A stretch of 64,000 bases of DNA, from contig NC_013894.1 in the NCBI RefSeq assembly GCF_000025605.1, positions 1,163,529 through 1,227,528 on the forward strand. The letters run 5' to 3'. The notes below the pieces were generated by a model, which was not told where the DNA came from, made no database searches, and saw nothing but the letters and a program-made list of their open reading frames with translations. This DNA is from Thermocrinis albus DSM 14484. Its GTDB lineage: Bacteria; Aquificota; Aquificia; Aquificales; Aquificaceae. The translations under genes and the position numbers were made by a program. Shown here in pieces: positions 16,331 through 26,954 of the stretch (the stretch's first letter is position 1; each line of letters begins with the position of its first letter).

Positions 16331-16640
16331 CTTGCTAGTGAACTACCCCGCATCAAAGATGCGGAGCTTCGTGGTAGGTTTGAACGCTTAACGCGTTCCT
16401 TACTACCACAGGCGGGTTCACACCGCCCCTACTCCTGCCTATACCGCCATGTAGCGATATAGCGGAGCTACTTTTAGCTCTTCTACTTCACCTATACCCC
16501 ACCTTAAAGCCGTTGAACTCTCCTACCCAGGAGAGCGATGGGGTATTAGCTATACATTAAATTAATTCAGTAATGTTTTTGTGTCAACCCTTTCGGGGCT
16601 GGCTGTATCCCCGCATCACAGATACGGGGTTTTAGCCCGC
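16331..16640. repeat. Hairpin-rich non-coding element (IS200/IS605-end, MITE or structured-RNA candidate)
   Basis: This is the largest gene-free stretch on the conserved chromosome (16322-16682). It contains at least six perfect stems. CCGCATC/GATGCGG at 16348-16364. GTGGTAG/CTACCAC at 16371-16409, enclosing GAACGC/GCGTTC at 16382-16398. GGCGG/CCGCC at 16411-16427. GAGCTA/TAGCTC at 16465-16480. ATACCCCA/TGGGGTAT at 16494-16546, enclosing CTCTCCT/AGGAGAG at 16518-16535. A two-part stem lies at 16596-16638 around CCCCGCATC/GATACGGGG. The first and last hairpins share the CCGCATC-loop-GAT core, as if they were related element ends. No reading frame crosses it. Short hairpins of this kind mark IS200/IS605 ends, but no tnpA or tnpB is left. 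Confidence 0.5.
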
Positions 16641-16682
16641 AAGTTTTTCTATAAATATCAGCAGTTGAGACAGATTTTCAAG

Positions 16683-18476
16683 TTACTCGGTAACAGGTCT
16701 TATGTGGAGTTCCCTAAGCTGTTTGGGAGACACATAATCAGGTGCGCCTGTCAACGGACAAACACCCTTCTGGGTTTTGGGGAAGGCTATAACATCCCTT
16801 ATAGAATCAAGTCCTCTCATGATGGCGAGGAGTCTGTCAAGGCCGAAGGCTATACCTGCGTGAGGTGGAGCACCGTACCGTAGAGCTCTTAGCAGGAAAC
16901 CGAACTTTTCCTCTGCCTCCTGTTGGGATATGTTGAGCAGATCAAAGATCATTTTTTGAAGCTTAGGATCGTGAATACGCACAGATCCGCCACCTACCTC
17001 CTCTCCGTTTATAACAAGGTCGTAGGCCCTTGCCTTCACCGAGCTTACCAGCTTGATCTTATCTTTAGGATCCTCCGCTCTTAGGGCTTCCTCCAGTTTT
17101 GGTATGTCCTCTTGTCTGGGAGCTGTGAAGGGATGGTGTACCGAAACAAACCTTCCTTCTTCTTGATCCCACTCCAGTAGGGGAAAGTCTACCACCCACA
17201 GTATGTCCCACTTTTCCTCATCAATTAGTCCGTACTGTTTTGCTATCTGTAGCCTCAAGGAGGAGAGGACCTTGTTCACCACATCTCTACTGTCTGCGCA
17301 GAGCACTATAGTATCCCCTTCCTCTGCACCCATTTTTTCTAGGAGGGCGTTAGTTTCTCCCTCTGTGAGAAACTTGGTTATAGGAGAGACAAGTTTTCCT
17401 TTTTCTAGCTTAATCCACGCAAGACCTCTGGCACCAAGTTCCTGAGCCTTTTTGGTAAGATCATCCAACTCTCTGCGGGACAGAGAAAGTCCCTTCAGGT
17501 TCATTCCCTTCACTACTCCTCCCGTTTCCAAAACAGATCTGAACACCATAAAGTGGGTTTCTTTCAACTCCTGGGAAACGTCCACCAGTTCTAACCCAAA
17601 GCGTCTGTCAGGTTTATCGGTGCCGTAACGCTCCATAACCTCTGCGTAACTAATCCTGTCAAAGGGTCTTTTCAGATCTATCCCCAGCAGTTCCTTGAAA
17701 AGATTGCTGACCAGTTCCTCACTTATCTGGATCACGTCTTCTTCATCTACAAAGGACATTTCTATGTCTACTTGGGTAAACTCAGGTTGACGGTCGGCCC
17801 TTAGATCCTCGTCTCTGAGACACTTCACTATCTGGAAGTATTTGTCTATACCTGCTACCATAAGGACCTGTTTGAAGAGCTGGGGAGACTGGGGAAGAGC
17901 GTAAAACTTACCTGGGTGTAGTCGTGATGGTACCAGGAAGTCTCTTGCTCCTTCGGGTGTGGACTTGGTAAGAAACGGAGTTTCTACTTCCACAAAACCC
18001 TTCTCCACCAAAGTGCGCCTTATTATCTGATAAGACCTGTGTCGGAACAGGATGTTTTCCTTCATACTCTCTCTACGTAAGTCTAAAAATCGGTACTTAA
18101 GTCTGAGTTCTTCCGATACAGGTGTTTCTTCTTCCACAGGGAAGGGGAGAGGTTCGCAAGTGTTGAGAACCTCTATCTCATAACCCACCACTTCGTACAT
18201 GCCTGTCTTCAGCTTAGGATTCTCTGTACCGGGAGGTCTTTTTCTCACCACACCCTTTACACACACCACATACTCGGATCTTAGCTGATCGGCCACGTTG
18301 TAAGCTTCTGGATTTACTGATTCTTCCACTACCACTTGCACCAACCCTTCTCTGTCTCGCAGGTCTATGAAGATGACACCACCGTGATTCCTCACACGGT
18401 GGACCCACCCGCACAGAACCACTTCTCTTCCCAGATCCTCTTCTCCTATCTCACCGCAGTACTTAGTTCTCTTCAT
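16683..18476 (-). CDS. aspS: Aspartyl-tRNA synthetase
   Basis: Class II synthetase of 597 residues, bacterial length. N-terminal OB-fold anticodon domain (about 1-105) with LCGWVHRVRNHGGVIFIDLRDREG. Motif 2 region FLVPSRLHPGKFYALPQSPQLFKQ and FQIVKCLRDEDLRADRQPEFTQ. The bacterial GAD insertion lies at about 285-420. Motif 3 is AGIAFGLDRLLAIM, followed by SIRDVIAFPKTQKG. With no sign here of gatCAB it cannot be told whether it is discriminating (Asp only) or also charges tRNA-Asn. It begins one base after the serS stop, so serS-aspS is an operon. Confidence 0.97.
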   Translation of the reverse strand: MKRTKYCGEIGEEDLGREVVLCGWVHRVRNHGGVIFIDLRDREGLVQVVVEESVNPEAYNVADQLRSEYVVCVKGVVRKRPPGTENPKLKTGMYEVVGYEIEVLNTCEPLPFPVEEETPVSEELRLKYRFLDLRRESMKENILFRHRSYQIIRRTLVEKGFVEVETPFLTKSTPEGARDFLVPSRLHPGKFYALPQSPQLFKQVLMVAGIDKYFQIVKCLRDEDLRADRQPEFTQVDIEMSFVDEEDVIQISEELVSNLFKELLGIDLKRPFDRISYAEVMERYGTDKPDRRFGLELVDVSQELKETHFMVFRSVLETGGVVKGMNLKGLSLSRRELDDLTKKAQELGARGLAWIKLEKGKLVSPITKFLTEGETNALLEKMGAEEGDTIVLCADSRDVVNKVLSSLRLQIAKQYGLIDEEKWDILWVVDFPLLEWDQEEGRFVSVHHPFTAPRQEDIPKLEEALRAEDPKDKIKLVSSVKARAYDLVINGEEVGGGSVRIHDPKLQKMIFDLLNISQQEAEEKFGFLLRALRYGAPPHAGIAFGLDRLLAIMRGLDSIRDVIAFPKTQKGVCPLTGAPDYVSPKQLRELHIRPVTE

Positions 18477-18477
18477 G

Positions 18478-19772
<1,295 letters not shown>

Positions 19773-20636
19773 ATGCCACAACTGTTCAGAAAGATCCGAG
19801 AGCTCAGGAGTTTTATCAAAACTGTCAGGTGCGAGGGTAACAGCAGAACCATAGGTTTTGTCCCCACCATGGGATACCTCCACGAAGGACATGCGGAGCT
19901 CATAAAACTCTCCAAACTTCAGAACGATATAACGGTGGTAAGCATATACGTGAACCCTCTTCAGTTCGGAGAAGGAGAAGACTTCCAACGCTATCCCAGA
20001 GATTTAGACAGGGATCTGGCTCTATGTGGGGAGCTGGGAGTAGATATAGTGTTCGCACCCACTGACGAAGAGATGTATCCCCAAAAACCTCAGGTCCGCA
20101 TAGAGATACCTGGTCTCACGGATATACTGGAAGGAGCCTTTAGGCCTGGACACTTCAACGGTGTAGCCATAGTGGTGCTAAAACTCTTACATATCCTTCA
20201 GCCCGACAGAGTTTACTTTGGTGAGAAAGACTACCAACAGCTTAAGGTGGTGCAGAGGTTGGTGGAGGATCTGTCGGTGCAAGTGGAAGTAGTACCGGTC
20301 CCAACTGTGAGGGACAAAGATGGCTTAGCTCTAAGTTCCAGAAACACATATCTCACACAAGAAGAAAGAGAGTCCGCCCTTTCTATCTATAGATCCTTTC
20401 TACTGGCACAGCGACTTTTTTCAGGAGGCAACAGAGATCCTCAGGTCATAATATCTGCGGTAAAAGACTTTATAAGCAAACATCCTCACGTTAAGAAGAT
20501 AGACTACGTGGATATAAGGGATGAAGAGTTGAGACCTGTAGAGAAAGTGGAGGAAGGACACAGACTTTTGGTAGCTGTATGGGTAGGTACAACACGTCTC
20601 ATAGACAACTGGAGGTTCAGCCATGAGGAAGTATGA
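19773..20636 (+). CDS. panC: Pantoate-beta-alanine ligase PanC
   Basis: Last step of pantothenate (vitamin B5) synthesis: ATP-dependent joining of pantoate and beta-alanine. 287 residues with the nucleotidyltransferase HxGH-type signature in [16 protein letters not shown], then [28 protein letters not shown], and the second signature [16 protein letters not shown] (KMSKS-like). Normal length. First gene of the panC-ribH-nusB operon; its end overlaps ribH by 14 bases. Confidence 0.97.
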   Translation: MPQLFRKIRELRSFIKTVRCEGNSRTIGFVPTMGYLHEGHAELIKLSKLQNDITVVSIYVNPLQFGEGEDFQRYPRDLDRDLALCGELGVDIVFAPTDEEMYPQKPQVRIEIPGLTDILEGAFRPGHFNGVAIVVLKLLHILQPDRVYFGEKDYQQLKVVQRLVEDLSVQVEVVPVPTVRDKDGLALSSRNTYLTQEERESALSIYRSFLLAQRLFSGGNRDPQVIISAVKDFISKHPHVKKIDYVDIRDEELRPVEKVEEGHRLLVAVWVGTTRLIDNWRFSHEEV

Positions 20637-21087
20637 AGGTCTTTTGGTAGCGGACGGTCTCACTTTCGGGATAGTGGCAAGCAGATTCAACCACCTGTTG
20701 GTGGACAGATTGGTGGAAGGTGCTCTGGATTGTATACAGAGACACGGTGGTTCCACCGAAAGGGTGCTGTTGGTGAGGGTGCCTGGTTCTTGGGAGATAC
20801 CTCTGGTAGCCAAAGAACTCCTACTGAAGGAAGAAGTAGATGCGGTGATAGCTTTAGGTGTCATCATAAGAGGACAGACACCCCACTTTGAGTACGTGGC
20901 ATCCGAGGTGGCGAAAGGACTTGCACAGGTGAGTCTGGAGCTGCGAAAACCTGTCACTTTTGGCATAATAACCGCTGACAATCTAGAACAGGCTATAGAG
21001 AGAGCGGGAACAAAGCAAGGAAACAAAGGGTGGGAAGCAGCCCTCTCCGCCATAGAGATGGCCAACTTGATGAAACAGATACGATGA
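20623..21087 (+). CDS. ribH: 6,7-dimethyl-8-ribityllumazine synthase RibH
   Basis: Penultimate riboflavin enzyme; it assembles as a 60-mer capsid in Aquifex. 154 residues with [21 protein letters not shown], the substrate-binding [32 protein letters not shown] with the conserved His, and [16 protein letters not shown] with its Asn-Glu-Gln. Normal length, no extension. The stop overlaps the nusB ATG (ATGA at 21084). Confidence 0.97.
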   Translation: MRKYEGLLVADGLTFGIVASRFNHLLVDRLVEGALDCIQRHGGSTERVLLVRVPGSWEIPLVAKELLLKEEVDAVIALGVIIRGQTPHFEYVASEVAKGLAQVSLELRKPVTFGIITADNLEQAIERAGTKQGNKGWEAALSAIEMANLMKQIR

Positions 21088-21500
21088 TATACAAGCCGAA
21101 AGCAAGGGAGGACGCTTTCCTCATTCTGTACCAATGGGAGATGAAGGGTGAGGATCCTTTCGCTTTAGCAGAGGAGTACATACGGATGAAGAACATAAAG
21201 TATTCGGAAAGGAGAAGGTACGTAAGGAAGATGGTGAGGACCTTTATGGAGAACTGGAAGGAAGTGGACAAGATCCTCGGTCAGATGGTGGAGGACTGGG
21301 ATCTTGACAGATTGGGTTATGTGGAGAGAAACATACTGCGGGTAGCCCTTACAGAACTTATGTTTTTGAAAGTTAAGAACCCAAAACAGGCTATCTTTGA
21401 CTACGTAAAGCTAACCCTCAAGTACGCTGGTAAAACACCGGCTCGCTTCGTTAACGGAGTGCTGGGGAGGTTCTTACGGGATAAACTCAGCTTTGCCTGA
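21084..21500 (+). CDS. nusB: Transcription antitermination protein NusB
   Basis: All-helical RNA-binding factor of rRNA antitermination that pairs with S10 (NusE) on boxA. 138 residues: [17 protein letters not shown] at the start, [33 protein letters not shown] and the ending [15 protein letters not shown] are all diagnostic. The ATG at 21084 overlaps the ribH stop and matches the family N-terminus; an earlier ATG at 21030 is rejected. The 3' end overlaps tatA tail-to-tail by 14 bases. Confidence 0.95.
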   Translation: MIYKPKAREDAFLILYQWEMKGEDPFALAEEYIRMKNIKYSERRRYVRKMVRTFMENWKEVDKILGQMVEDWDLDRLGYVERNILRVALTELMFLKVKNPKQAIFDYVKLTLKYAGKTPARFVNGVLGRFLRDKLSFA

Positions 21501-21699
21501 TCTCCTCCTTCTTTACTTCCTCTCCCTTCACCTCTCTTGCCTTCTTTTCTTCCTCCGTTTCCCCGGACAGGGCTTTCCTAAAGTTCCTTATACCCTCTCC
21601 TAGAGCTCTGCCCGCCTCCGGTAGCCGGGATGCGCCAAAGAGGATGAAAATCACCAGTAGTATAATTAACAACTCAGGTAAGGACGGCATATGAAACAT
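21487..21699 (-). CDS. tatA: Sec-independent protein translocase subunit TatA
   Basis: Pore-forming Tat subunit, 70 residues. A short N-terminal membrane helix ([21 protein letters not shown]) ends at the typical Phe-Gly and Leu-Pro hinge. It is followed by an amphipathic helix ([18 protein letters not shown]) and a charged Glu/Lys tail. A GGAGG six bases before the ATG at 21699 fixes the start and makes this one of the few genes here with a strong Shine-Dalgarno. No tatC is adjacent. Confidence 0.93.
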   Translation of the reverse strand: MFHMPSLPELLIILLVIFILFGASRLPEAGRALGEGIRNFRKALSGETEEEKKAREVKGEEVKKEEIRQS

Positions 21700-21746
21700 A
21701 CTTCACCTCCTCTGCTATTAATTATATGCCCTTTATACTTTTAAGG
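21700..21746. promoter_or_regulatory. Divergent promoters, tatA (minus) / uxs (plus)
   Basis: Minus: TATAAT at 21721-21726, giving tatA a short leader that carries GGAGG. Plus: TATACT at 21734-21739, seven bases before a GTG at 21747. The plus-strand spacing matches the leaderless pattern seen for other genes and supports the GTG as the uxs start. Confidence 0.5.
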
Positions 21747-22694
21747 GTGAGGGTTGTTATCACAGGAGCGGCAGGATTTCTGGGATCCCATCTGTGTGAC
21801 AGATTCTTAAAAGAAGGCTTTGAGGTCATAGGTATAGACAACTTCCTCACGGGAAGACCGGAAAACATAGCCCACCTTTTTGGACATCCCCGTTTTAAGT
21901 TCATCCATTACAGTGTAACCAACTATATATACATAGACGGTCCTGTGGATCTGGTTCTCCACTTTGCCTGTCCTGCCTCTCCTGTAGATTACATGAGGCA
22001 TCCTATACACACCATGAAGGTGGATTCTCTGGGTACCATCAACACACTGGGACTGGCCAAGCTAAAGAAAGCACGTTACATACTGGCCTCCACCTCTGAG
22101 ATATACGGACATGCTCACGTACATCCACAGCCTGAGACTTACTGGGGTTATGTAAACCCTATAGGTCCCAGAAGTGTGTACTACGAAGCCAAGAGGTTTT
22201 CGGAAGCGCTCTGCATGGCTTATCACAGAGAACACGGCATAGACGTAAGGATAGCACGGATATTTAACACCTACGGTGAAAGAATGAGGTTAAATGACGG
22301 GAGAGTTATCCCCACTTTTTTGACGAAGGCTCTCAGAAACGAGCCGATTCCCATACATGGAGATGGATCCCAAACACGTAGTTTCTGCTACGTGGAGGAT
22401 ATGGTGGAGGGTATATATAGGTTAGCCACCTACGAAGGCCTTCAGGGAGAGGTCTTCAACTTAGGCAACCCACAGGAGGTGAGTATAAAGGATCTGGCAG
22501 ATAATATACTGAAGATAACCAAGAGCAGTTCCACTGTGATGTTCTTACCTCCCAGGGAGGAGGACCCACCTAGAAGATGTCCCGACATCACCAAGGCCAA
22601 AAAGCTTCTCCACTGGGAACCTAAGGTGGACCTTCTGGAGGGGCTCGCCAGGACTGTCCGGTGGATGAGGGATATATTGACAAAACTATACTAA
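21747..22694 (+). CDS. UDP-glucuronate decarboxylase (UDP-xylose synthase) family SDR enzyme
   Basis: Extended short-chain dehydrogenase that makes UDP-xylose from UDP-glucuronate for surface polysaccharide. From the GTG at 21747 it reads [16 protein letters not shown], the normal Rossmann start. [11 protein letters not shown] is nearly diagnostic for UXS, then [31 protein letters not shown] with the catalytic Tyr-x3-Lys, and [10 protein letters not shown]. An upstream ATG at 21726 would add seven residues but overlaps the -10. 315 residues, typical of the soluble bacterial form. Confidence 0.88.
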   Translation: MRVVITGAAGFLGSHLCDRFLKEGFEVIGIDNFLTGRPENIAHLFGHPRFKFIHYSVTNYIYIDGPVDLVLHFACPASPVDYMRHPIHTMKVDSLGTINTLGLAKLKKARYILASTSEIYGHAHVHPQPETYWGYVNPIGPRSVYYEAKRFSEALCMAYHREHGIDVRIARIFNTYGERMRLNDGRVIPTFLTKALRNEPIPIHGDGSQTRSFCYVEDMVEGIYRLATYEGLQGEVFNLGNPQEVSIKDLADNILKITKSSSTVMFLPPREEDPPRRCPDITKAKKLLHWEPKVDLLEGLARTVRWMRDILTKLY

Positions 22695-22734
22695 GGAATA
22701 TTATCAATACTAGTATAAATTTTGGAGGGTTGAG
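22677..22734 (+). promoter_or_regulatory. clpB promoter and Shine-Dalgarno
   Basis: TTGACA at 22677-22682 lies within the last codons of uxs, followed after 17 bases by ATTATC at 22700-22705. The leader holds a perfect 10-bp palindrome ATACTAGTAT (22707-22716) and a Shine-Dalgarno GGAGGG before the ATG at 22735. No CIRCE element is present. The palindrome may be a regulator site. Confidence 0.4.
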
Positions 22735-25689
22735 ATGTTCAGCGAGAACTTGTTCTCCGCTAGAGCTCTTCAGTATGTGGAGAAAGCGAAGGAACTGGCC
22801 GTGCAAGAGAAGGACACTAAGGTGGATACTGACCACCTCCTTCTGGCCTTTCTGTCTGATGAGAAATCTCCTCTCTTTAAGTATCTGGAGAAGAGGGGAG
22901 TACCTGCTAAGGAGTTTGCTTCCCGTGTGAAGGAGTATTTAAGGAAGGTAAAGACACAGCTGGAGAAGGCGGTAGATCAGGAGGCCAAGCACCTTATAGA
23001 TCTAAGAAGTAAGATAATGCAGGTCAAGTCAGATATAGGACAGCTACAGTTGGAGGTGGACAAGGTAAAAAGAGCCCAGGAGAGACTCCAACGGGAACTC
23101 CAACAAGCTAAAAGGTACGGCGATTACTGGACCGCTCAGGAACTTCAGGTAGAACTTTCCCGACTGGAGCGCCTCTACTCCCAGTACAAAAGTCAGCTGG
23201 AGAGTGTGGAAAGAAGTCTTTCCAGTGTATTTAAACAGGAGGATGTGAGAGCCTTTATGGAAAACAGGCTTTCCATAGATGGTCTTGTAAGGAAGGCTCT
23301 GGAGGAATCTCCCATACTGGAGCAGGTAAAAGAGTTGGGTTTCTCACCTGAAAGGTTTACAGAGGCGGTGGCCAGAAAAGTCTTTGGTAAGGAACCTACG
23401 CTGGATTACTCTCAATACCTTCTTAAGGTTTTAGAGAAGGCCCAAGACAAAGCCATATCGGAAGGTTCCCCTCAGGTGGAACCTTACCACCTGGCGTCTG
23501 CCCTCATAGAAGCGGTGGACACCGTAGGTGGTAAACTGATTAATGAAGTTACAGGAGGTGATAAGATGAAGGACACTACCCAAGAACTTAGAGAGGAAGA
23601 AAAATCACCGTTGGAGAGGTTTGGTGTCAACATGACCCAGCTTGCCCGGGAAGGTAAGCTGGACCCTGTTATAGGTAGAGAGAAGGAGATAAACCAGGTG
23701 ATAGAAGTTCTCCTCAGGAGGACCAAAAACAATCCTGTACTGGTGGGAGATCCGGGAGTAGGTAAGACAGCTATAGTGGAGGGTCTGGCTCAGAGAATAG
23801 CCAACAAAGAGGTACCAACAGAACTTCAGGACAAAGAACTGTGGTCCATAGATATGGCATCCTTGCTGGCTGGATCCAAGTACAGAGGAGAGTTTGAAGA
23901 GAGACTAAAGGCCCTCATAGACGAGGTGAAACAAAAAGGTAACGTGATCCTCTTCATAGATGAGGTACACACGGTGGTAGGAGCAGGCAAAGCGGAGGGA
24001 GCAGTGGATGCCTCCAACATTCTAAAACCGGCTCTGGCAAGGGGAGAGATAAGGTTGATAGGTGCCACCACTGTGGACGAATACAGAAAGTACATAGAGA
24101 AGGATCCAGCCCTTGAAAGGCGTTTCCAACCCATATACGTGGATGAACCTACAGAAGAGCAGACTATAGAGATCCTCAAGGGGTTAAGAACGAAGCTGGA
24201 AAATCACCACAAGGTGAAGATATCCGACGAAGCTATAGAGGCGGCGGTGAAGCTCACAAGAAGATACGTTACCTTCAGGAAGCTGCCCGATAAGGCCATA
24301 GATGCCCTTGATCAGGCGTGTGCTCGCAAGAAACTCTCTGTGGTAGCTGTGCCACCTGAGGTACAAGAGCTGGATAGAAGAATAAAGGCCCTCGACGAGG
24401 AGATCCAGAAGGCCTTTCTAGAAGGCAACTACGAAAAGGAGGCTCAACTCAAGATAAAGAAAGTGCAGCTGGAGAAGGAAAGACAGCAACTTCTGGAAAA
24501 AACGGGAGGTACAGATGCTCGCATCAAGGAGATCAAACGCAGAATGGAGGAACTGGACACGGAGATAATCCGTGCCGCAGAGAAAGGTGACTACGAGAGA
24601 GAAGCTCAACTGAAGATAGAAAAGGTGAAGCTGGAAAAGGAACTAAAGGAGTTGGAGCTCAAAAAGTCAGAGGCCTTGGTGGTAACTTGGGACGATGTTG
24701 CCGCAGTAGTTTCCGAATGGACAGGCATACCGGTGCAAAGGTTAAAAGAGGAGGAGATGGAACGCCTACTGAAACTGGAGGAAGAACTTCACAGAAGAGT
24801 CATAGACCAGGAACATGCAGTAAGAGCAGTGGCCGAGGCTATAAGGAGAGCGCGGGCAGGTCTCAAGGATCCCAAGAGACCCATAGCCAGCTTCCTCTTC
24901 TTAGGACCTACTGGTGTAGGAAAAACGGAGTTATCAAAGGCCCTAGCTGAGCTTCTGTTCGGTGACGAAGATGCTCTGATACGCCTTGATATGTCTGAGT
25001 TTAAGGAAGAACACAGCATAGCTAAACTCATAGGTGCACCTCCTGGCTATGTAGGTTACGAAGAAGGTGGAAAACTTACCGAAGCGGTGAGAAGGAAACC
25101 ATACTCGGTCCTTCTCTTAGATGAGGTGGAGAAGGCTCATCCCCGTGTCTTCGATCTATTCTTACAGGTTCTGGATGACGGGCGCCTCACAGACTCTCAC
25201 GGCAGAACCGTTGACTTCAGAAACACTGTCATAATAATGACTTCCAACATAGGCTCTCAGTATCTTCTGTCCTTGTCCTTAGACGGTGATGAGGAAAAGG
25301 TCCAGAGAGAGTTTGAGAAGGCTAAAGAAAAGGTGTTGGAGGAACTGAAGTATCACTTTAGGCCTGAGTTTCTCAACAGAATAGACGAGATAGTGGTCTT
25401 TAAACCTCTCACCATGAAGGAACTACTACAGATAGTGGATCTTCTTGTGGCATCCATAAGCAGGAGACTAGAAGACAGAGGTATAAAGATAGAGCTTACA
25501 CAGGCAGCTAAAGAACAGCTGGCCAGAATGGGTTACGATCCAGCTTACGGTGCAAGACCTCTCAGAAGAACACTCCAGCGTTACATAGAAACACCCTTGG
25601 CTGACAAGATAATAAGAGGCGAGGTGAAGGATGGTCAGAAGGTGCTGGTGGACTACAGAGATGGTCAGGTAGTGGTGGAGGCTGTATGA
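22735..25689 (+). CDS. clpB: ATP-dependent disaggregase ClpB with coiled-coil insert in the N-domain
   Basis: Hexameric AAA+ disaggregase working with DnaK on heat-aggregated protein. 984 residues, over 100 longer than E. coli ClpB. The first Clp-N repeat (5-66) and the second (about 224-275) are separated by an insert whose first part (71-168) is strongly coiled-coil. AAA-1 has Walker A GDPGVGKT at 338-345 and Walker [11 protein letters not shown]. The M-domain contains two near-repeats, [10 protein letters not shown] and [13 protein letters not shown]-2 has GPTGVGKT at 724-731 and [13 protein letters not shown]. No ClpP-binding loop is seen. It has its own promoter, and murD starts in its last codon (ATGA). 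Confidence 0.95.
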   Translation: MFSENLFSARALQYVEKAKELAVQEKDTKVDTDHLLLAFLSDEKSPLFKYLEKRGVPAKEFASRVKEYLRKVKTQLEKAVDQEAKHLIDLRSKIMQVKSDIGQLQLEVDKVKRAQERLQRELQQAKRYGDYWTAQELQVELSRLERLYSQYKSQLESVERSLSSVFKQEDVRAFMENRLSIDGLVRKALEESPILEQVKELGFSPERFTEAVARKVFGKEPTLDYSQYLLKVLEKAQDKAISEGSPQVEPYHLASALIEAVDTVGGKLINEVTGGDKMKDTTQELREEEKSPLERFGVNMTQLAREGKLDPVIGREKEINQVIEVLLRRTKNNPVLVGDPGVGKTAIVEGLAQRIANKEVPTELQDKELWSIDMASLLAGSKYRGEFEERLKALIDEVKQKGNVILFIDEVHTVVGAGKAEGAVDASNILKPALARGEIRLIGATTVDEYRKYIEKDPALERRFQPIYVDEPTEEQTIEILKGLRTKLENHHKVKISDEAIEAAVKLTRRYVTFRKLPDKAIDALDQACARKKLSVVAVPPEVQELDRRIKALDEEIQKAFLEGNYEKEAQLKIKKVQLEKERQQLLEKTGGTDARIKEIKRRMEELDTEIIRAAEKGDYEREAQLKIEKVKLEKELKELELKKSEALVVTWDDVAAVVSEWTGIPVQRLKEEEMERLLKLEEELHRRVIDQEHAVRAVAEAIRRARAGLKDPKRPIASFLFLGPTGVGKTELSKALAELLFGDEDALIRLDMSEFKEEHSIAKLIGAPPGYVGYEEGGKLTEAVRRKPYSVLLLDEVEKAHPRVFDLFLQVLDDGRLTDSHGRTVDFRNTVIIMTSNIGSQYLLSLSLDGDEEKVQREFEKAKEKVLEELKYHFRPEFLNRIDEIVVFKPLTMKELLQIVDLLVASISRRLEDRGIKIELTQAAKEQLARMGYDPAYGARPLRRTLQRYIETPLADKIIRGEVKDGQKVLVDYRDGQVVVEAV

Positions 25690-26954
25690 AAAGGGTTCTC
25701 GTCTGGGGTTTAGGAGCGAGCGGCCTGGCCGCCCTCCAACTTCTAAAATCCAAAGGCATAGAGGCCATAGGAGGGGATGACAAACACAAAACAGACTGGA
25801 GACTCCTCCTGGAAGAAGTGGACACCCTCGTGTTGTCTCCTGGCATCCCACCATCCCACCCTATCTGGCAGGAGGCCGTAAGAAAAGGTATAGAGGTGAT
25901 AGGTGAGCTGGAACTGGCATGGAGATTTTTTGAAGGGACAGCTATAGCCATAACGGGAACTGACGGCAAATCCACCACCACGAGACTCAGTTACCTTATC
26001 CTTAGGTCTTATTTCTCTCATGTGGAGGAAGGGGGTAACATAGGTGTACCCTTCTCCTATCTGGTGATGAAGAACCCAAAAGCTCTGGCTGTGCTGGAAG
26101 TCTCCTCCTTTCAGGGAAAGACACTTAAGACCTTTAGGCCTCATGTAGGTGCCTTTCTTAACTTCTCAGAGGATCATCTGGACTGGCATCCGGACCTAAG
26201 AGACTACCTGTGGAGCAAGTACAACATCTTTTCACGTCAAACACCTGAAGACTGGATACTCCTCAACGGTACTCAAAAGGTCACGAGAGACACACCCTCA
26301 CCTGCTCGGAAAGTGTTCTTCGGTGATGGCTGCGAGGCCCATGTAAAGGAAGACGGTGCCTACTGGAGTGAGGAGAAACTCTTTAGCGTAGAGGACATAA
26401 AACTGATAGGAAAACACAATCTCTATAACGCACTGGTAGCGTGTGTGATAGGAAGAATAATGGGTGTACCCACCGACAGGATGAAGGAAGTTTTGAGGGA
26501 TTTCAGGGGATTACCCCACAGGTTGGAGCTGGTGGGCGATTTCGGCGGTGTTCTTGTCTACAACGATTCTAAATCCACAACACCTAACGCTCTTCAGGCT
26601 GCCCTCGGTAGTATGCCTGACGGTAGAGTCATCCTAATAGCTGGAGGTAAGGATAAGGGTGCATCTTTTGAGCATCTGTGTCCCCTTGTAACCCAAAAGG
26701 TGAAACATGCTGTGCTGATAGGTGAGGCAAAACGCAGGATAGCGGACGCATGGAAGGGCTGTACTCAAGTAAGTCTTGCCTCATCTTTAGATGAGGCTAT
26801 TAGAATGGCTCAACGAGAGGCAAAACCTGGAGACATACTCCTCTTCTCTCCGGCTTGTTCTTCCTTTGACATGTTCTCTAACTACGAGGAAAGGGGAGAG
26901 ACCTTCAAGAAGTTAGTGAGAGAGATTTTCGAAACTCCTCCACACTCCATCTGA
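25686..26954 (+). CDS. murD: UDP-N-acetylmuramoyl-L-alanine-D-glutamate ligase MurD
   Basis: Adds D-Glu to UDP-MurNAc-L-Ala in the cytoplasm. 422 residues: N-terminal Rossmann-like domain (VLVWGLGASGLAALQLL, LVLSPGIPPSHP), ATP loop ITGTDGKSTTTRL, central EVSSFQ, NFSEDHLDWHPD, and the C-terminal YNDSKSTTPNALQAAL and GGKDKGASFEHL. All are family hallmarks. No other mur gene is adjacent; here it follows clpB with a four-base overlap. The last 50 bases overlap the convergent SDR gene, an unusually long coding overlap. Confidence 0.96.
   Translation: MKRVLVWGLGASGLAALQLLKSKGIEAIGGDDKHKTDWRLLLEEVDTLVLSPGIPPSHPIWQEAVRKGIEVIGELELAWRFFEGTAIAITGTDGKSTTTRLSYLILRSYFSHVEEGGNIGVPFSYLVMKNPKALAVLEVSSFQGKTLKTFRPHVGAFLNFSEDHLDWHPDLRDYLWSKYNIFSRQTPEDWILLNGTQKVTRDTPSPARKVFFGDGCEAHVKEDGAYWSEEKLFSVEDIKLIGKHNLYNALVACVIGRIMGVPTDRMKEVLRDFRGLPHRLELVGDFGGVLVYNDSKSTTPNALQAALGSMPDGRVILIAGGKDKGASFEHLCPLVTQKVKHAVLIGEAKRRIADAWKGCTQVSLASSLDEAIRMAQREAKPGDILLFSPACSSFDMFSNYEERGETFKKLVREIFETPPHSI

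Noticed and set aside
16331..16640. tRNA gene or CRISPR array in the hairpin-rich region
   Set aside because: No cloverleaf with a proper T-arm and acceptor stem, and the hairpins differ in sequence and spacing, so there is no regular repeat-spacer pattern.
16331..16640. Remnant tnpB coding sequence
   Set aside because: No frame longer than a few dozen codons and no zinc-finger or RuvC motif on either strand.
22677..22734. CIRCE/HrcA site at clpB
   Set aside because: The TTAGCACTC-N9-GAGTGCTAA inverted repeat is not present; only an unrelated 10-bp palindrome is.
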